A stretch of 64,000 nucleotides of DNA from Flavobacteriales bacterium (GTDB taxonomy: Bacteria > Bacteroidota > Bacteroidia > Flavobacteriales > Weeksellaceae). The notes under the pieces are model-generated. The model searched no databases and was not told the DNA's origin. It worked only from the letters and a program-made list of their open reading frames with translations. The DNA is taken from contig JACJZS010000003.1 of NCBI GenBank assembly GCA_020635515.1, positions 186,001 through 250,000 of the forward strand, written 5' to 3'. Positions 61,798-64,000 of the stretch are shown here, one piece after another. Position 1 is the stretch's first letter. Every line of letters starts with the position of its first letter. A program made the translations under genes and the position numbers.

Positions 61798-62505
61798 ATG
61801 AAAGCAATGCTTTTTGCCGCAGGATTAGGAACTCGACTAAAACCTTTTACCGATTTTCATCCGAAAGCGTTGGTAGAAGTAAATCAAAAACCTGTATTAC
61901 AAAGAAATATTGAATTTTTAAAATCACATGGAATCACAGAAATTGTAATTAATGTTCATCATTTTGCTTCGCAAATAATTTCTTTTTTAGATGAAAACAA
62001 TAACTTTGGTTGTACCATAGAAATCTCTGATGAAACTGAAGAACTATTAGAAACTGGTGGAGGATTGCTTAAAGCCAAAGAATACTTATTTGATGATGAT
62101 TTTTTGGTTATGAATTCTGATATTCTTACTGATTTAAACCTAAAAGGATTAATAGAAAATCACAAAAAAAACAATGCAATAGCTACACTTGCTGTTTCCG
62201 ATAGAGAAAGTAGCAGAAAACTTCTATTTAATGATGAAAATAGACTTATCGGTTGGAAAAATTTAATCTCAGGCGAACAAATTCTAACGGATAAAAACTA
62301 CTACAAAGAATTTGCATTTAGCGGAATTCACATTATAAGTCCAAAACTATTTGACTTGATTGAGGAAACAGGAAAATTTTCCATAATGAAATCCTATATG
62401 AATCTAATGACAAACAATAATATCTATGGTTTTGTACACAACGCAAAGCTTATAGATGTAGGAAAACCAGAAGCAATTGCACAAGCAGAATTAATTTTTA
62501 TCTAA
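61798..62505 (+). CDS. MurU-like sugar-1-phosphate nucleotidyltransferase
   Basis: 235 residues. Starts MKAMLFAAGLGTRLKPFTDF with the GxGTRLxPxTxxxPK(A)L nucleotidyltransferase signature, then LETGGGLLKA and NSDILTDL for metal and sugar binding. Short single-domain form as in MurU, which makes UDP-MurNAc from MurNAc-1-phosphate. Pairing with AmgK is the classical recycling couple. A different sugar-1-phosphate (mannose or glucose) cannot be ruled out. Confidence 0.82.
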   Translation: MKAMLFAAGLGTRLKPFTDFHPKALVEVNQKPVLQRNIEFLKSHGITEIVINVHHFASQIISFLDENNNFGCTIEISDETEELLETGGGLLKAKEYLFDDDFLVMNSDILTDLNLKGLIENHKKNNAIATLAVSDRESSRKLLFNDENRLIGWKNLISGEQILTDKNYYKEFAFSGIHIISPKLFDLIEETGKFSIMKSYMNLMTNNNIYGFVHNAKLIDVGKPEAIAQAELIFI

Positions 62506-62519
62506 CCTAAACAATTTGT

Positions 62520-63386
62520 ATGAACTGCAAAAATAAACTAGTAATTGGAACCATGAAATGGGGAAGCTGGGGGAAAAATTTCAATGAGCAACAAGCAACT
62601 GATTTTTTCACTTCTTGTATTGAACTAGGAATCAATCATTTTGATTTAGCTGATATTTATGGAAATTACCAAACCGAAAAACTGTTTGGCAACGCATTAA
62701 AGAATTCTTCTGTAGAAAGAGAAAAAATTCAAATTACTTCTAAATTTGGAATTGAATATCCTTGCGAGAATTCAAACTTCCAAATAAAAGCATACAATTC
62801 ATCAAAAGAACATTTTAATAATTCTTTGGAACGAAGTTTAAACGAAATAGGAACGAATTATATCGACCAATATCTACTTCATCGTCCTGATTATCTACTG
62901 AATGGAAAAGAACTAAGTTCTGCTGTTGAAAATGCAAAAACAGAGAAAAAAATACATGAATTTGGAGTTAGTAATTTTACAATCTCTCAATTTGAATTCT
63001 TAAAAAATTACACCAAACTTTCAACAAATCAGATTCAGTTTTCTGTGAACTATCTTTCTCCTCTCCTATCCGATGACTTTTTGTATTACCAAAAAAATGA
63101 AATTCCGCTTATGGTTTGGTCGCCACTTGGTAACATTTTTACGAGCGATAACGATTCAAATACAAGAATAAAAAAAGTACTGGATAAACTTTCCAAAAAG
63201 TATAATTTAAGCTACAATCAATTGTTGATTACATTTATTAACAAACTTCCTAATGCAATTTTACCAATAATAGGAACAACTGATATAGAGCGAGTTAAAG
63301 AAATTCAACAATGTCTAAATGTAAATCTAGAACATTCTGATTGGTACGAACTTATAGAAGCATCTCTAGGGAAACGTGTAGATTGA
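62520..63386 (+). CDS. Aldo/keto reductase
   Basis: 288 residues, NADPH-dependent (beta/alpha)8 reductase: GTMKWGSWG, catalytic Asp-Tyr pair in HFDLADIYGNY, Lys in ITSKFGIEYP and His in YLLHRPDYL. Close in layout to YdhF-type reductases. It starts 14 bases after the MurU-like gene on the same strand, so it may belong to the same transcript, but no wall-recycling role is known for the family. Confidence 0.88.
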   Translation: MNCKNKLVIGTMKWGSWGKNFNEQQATDFFTSCIELGINHFDLADIYGNYQTEKLFGNALKNSSVEREKIQITSKFGIEYPCENSNFQIKAYNSSKEHFNNSLERSLNEIGTNYIDQYLLHRPDYLLNGKELSSAVENAKTEKKIHEFGVSNFTISQFEFLKNYTKLSTNQIQFSVNYLSPLLSDDFLYYQKNEIPLMVWSPLGNIFTSDNDSNTRIKKVLDKLSKKYNLSYNQLLITFINKLPNAILPIIGTTDIERVKEIQQCLNVNLEHSDWYELIEASLGKRVD

Positions 63387-63482
63387 GTAAAAAATAATTA
63401 CGAACTCTTTTTCAGTATTATACGTCACTTCTACCTCATCAGTTATGAGTAGAAATAAAGCTTAATTTAAACTATTTTCCTA

Positions 63483-64000
63483 TTATTGATTATCAGAAAA
63501 ATCAATACGAATCATTGTGCTGTATTTATCTCTAAGTTTAGAAAGACTTGCTTTTTTTGCATCTAATTTATCGTATGAATCTTTTACTAAAGGATTGTTC
63601 TTGTCTGCATTTCCAAAGAAAGAAAGATTATTATCTAAAACTGCAATTTCTTGTTCTAAATCCTGAATTTGCTTTTTTAGTTTTCGTATTTCATCGTCTA
63701 ATCCTCTTTCATCTTGGTTGGTAATAATGCTTTCCAATTGCATTTCTACATTAAACTGAGTTTTTTCTGATTCAGAAATATCTAATTTAGAAGTAATTTC
63801 CTTAGCTAATTTATCGAACATTCTATTTACATTCATGTTAGCTCTTGGAACTTTTCCTACTTGACTCCACTGTTGATGAAGTTTTTTTATCTCATCTAAA
63901 ACCTTGTCTTTGTTGGTTTCTTCTTTCAGAATCTCTAAATCTTCTAAGATTGTATTTTTAAGAGTTAAATTCTTTTTAAACTCTTCGTTATCTCCTTCGT
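63483..64000 (-). CDS. DUF349 domain-containing protein, C-terminal part
   Basis: Reading frame is open on the minus strand from the window edge to 63483. Before the ATG at 63836 it continues upstream with KKNLTLKNTILEDLEILKEE, then IKKLHQQWSQVGKVPRA, the DUF349 helix pattern (IKxLQxxWKxIGxVPR). The C-terminal about 70 residues are coiled coil (DDEIRKLKKQIQDLEQEIAV). The internal ATG is not the real start. Function unknown; family is a helical-repeat cytoplasmic protein. Confidence 0.85.
   Translation of the reverse strand, partial: EGDNEEFKKNLTLKNTILEDLEILKEETNKDKVLDEIKKLHQQWSQVGKVPRANMNVNRMFDKLAKEITSKLDISESEKTQFNVEMQLESIITNQDERGLDDEIRKLKKQIQDLEQEIAVLDNNLSFFGNADKNNPLVKDSYDKLDAKKASLSKLRDKYSTMIRIDFSDNQ

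Overview
The window looks like chromosome of a member of the Bacteroidota, most likely class Flavobacteriia. The DNA is AT-rich. Several secreted proteins end in type IX secretion (T9SS) C-terminal sorting domains, there is a TonB-dependent receptor with a carboxypeptidase-regulatory-like N-terminus, promoters show the Bacteroidetes -7 element TAnnTTTG, and the order ferritin-bamD-rpoZ-coaBC-DUF4835/PorD-recN is typical of this group. No rRNA, tRNA or CRISPR array was seen.

Layout. 1-3.5 kb: the end of gatA, then one continuous gene encoding a complete GatB fused to a complete aspartyl-tRNA synthetase. 3.6-7.2 kb: an accessory patch of dispersed hairpin repeats, a RelE/ParE-type toxin-antitoxin pair, orphan immunity-like genes and two RHS toxin remnants. 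7.2-17.3 kb: secreted and cell-envelope functions, namely a subtilase, a multi-module putative starch-binding T9SS protein, a lipoprotein peptidoglycan amidase, a GH13 alpha-amylase with T9SS tail and another T9SS-exported protein. 17.3-26.4 kb: pth-hemH, an unrecognised two-gene pair and a giant alpha-2-macroglobulin. 26.5-32.7 kb: a Crp/Fnr regulator, a YiaA-like membrane protein and a topoisomerase IV locus (parE, small membrane protein, parC). 32.7-36.1 kb: a TonB receptor/lipoprotein locus, probably for metal uptake. 36.1-43.2 kb: glgB, argS and leuS; leuS carries an in-frame DUF559 nuclease-like insert bounded by near-perfect inverted repeats. 43.3-58.1 kb: mostly housekeeping genes (TauE/SafE, clpB, the recN-bamD cluster, ferritin, dapA, a DAACS symporter, HU, a ferredoxin-type reductase, trxA, folD). 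58.2-64 kb: prc protease, a cluster resembling amgK - RapZ C-terminal domain - murU (cell-wall sugar recycling), an aldo/keto reductase and the end of a DUF349 protein.

How the genes fit together. GatA plus GatB-AspRS would charge tRNA(Asn) with Asp and amidate it, with synthetase and amidotransferase physically joined. Alpha-amylase, the starch-binding repeat protein and GlgB suggest extracellular alpha-glucan use and internal glycogen storage. The periplasmic amidase and the AmgK/RapZ-C/MurU-like set suggest peptidoglycan turnover and amino-sugar recycling. The most unusual items are the LeuRS insertion element, the GatB-AspRS fusion, the repeat-driven RHS/immunity graveyard and the free-standing RapZ C-terminal domain between a sugar kinase and a nucleotidyltransferase.
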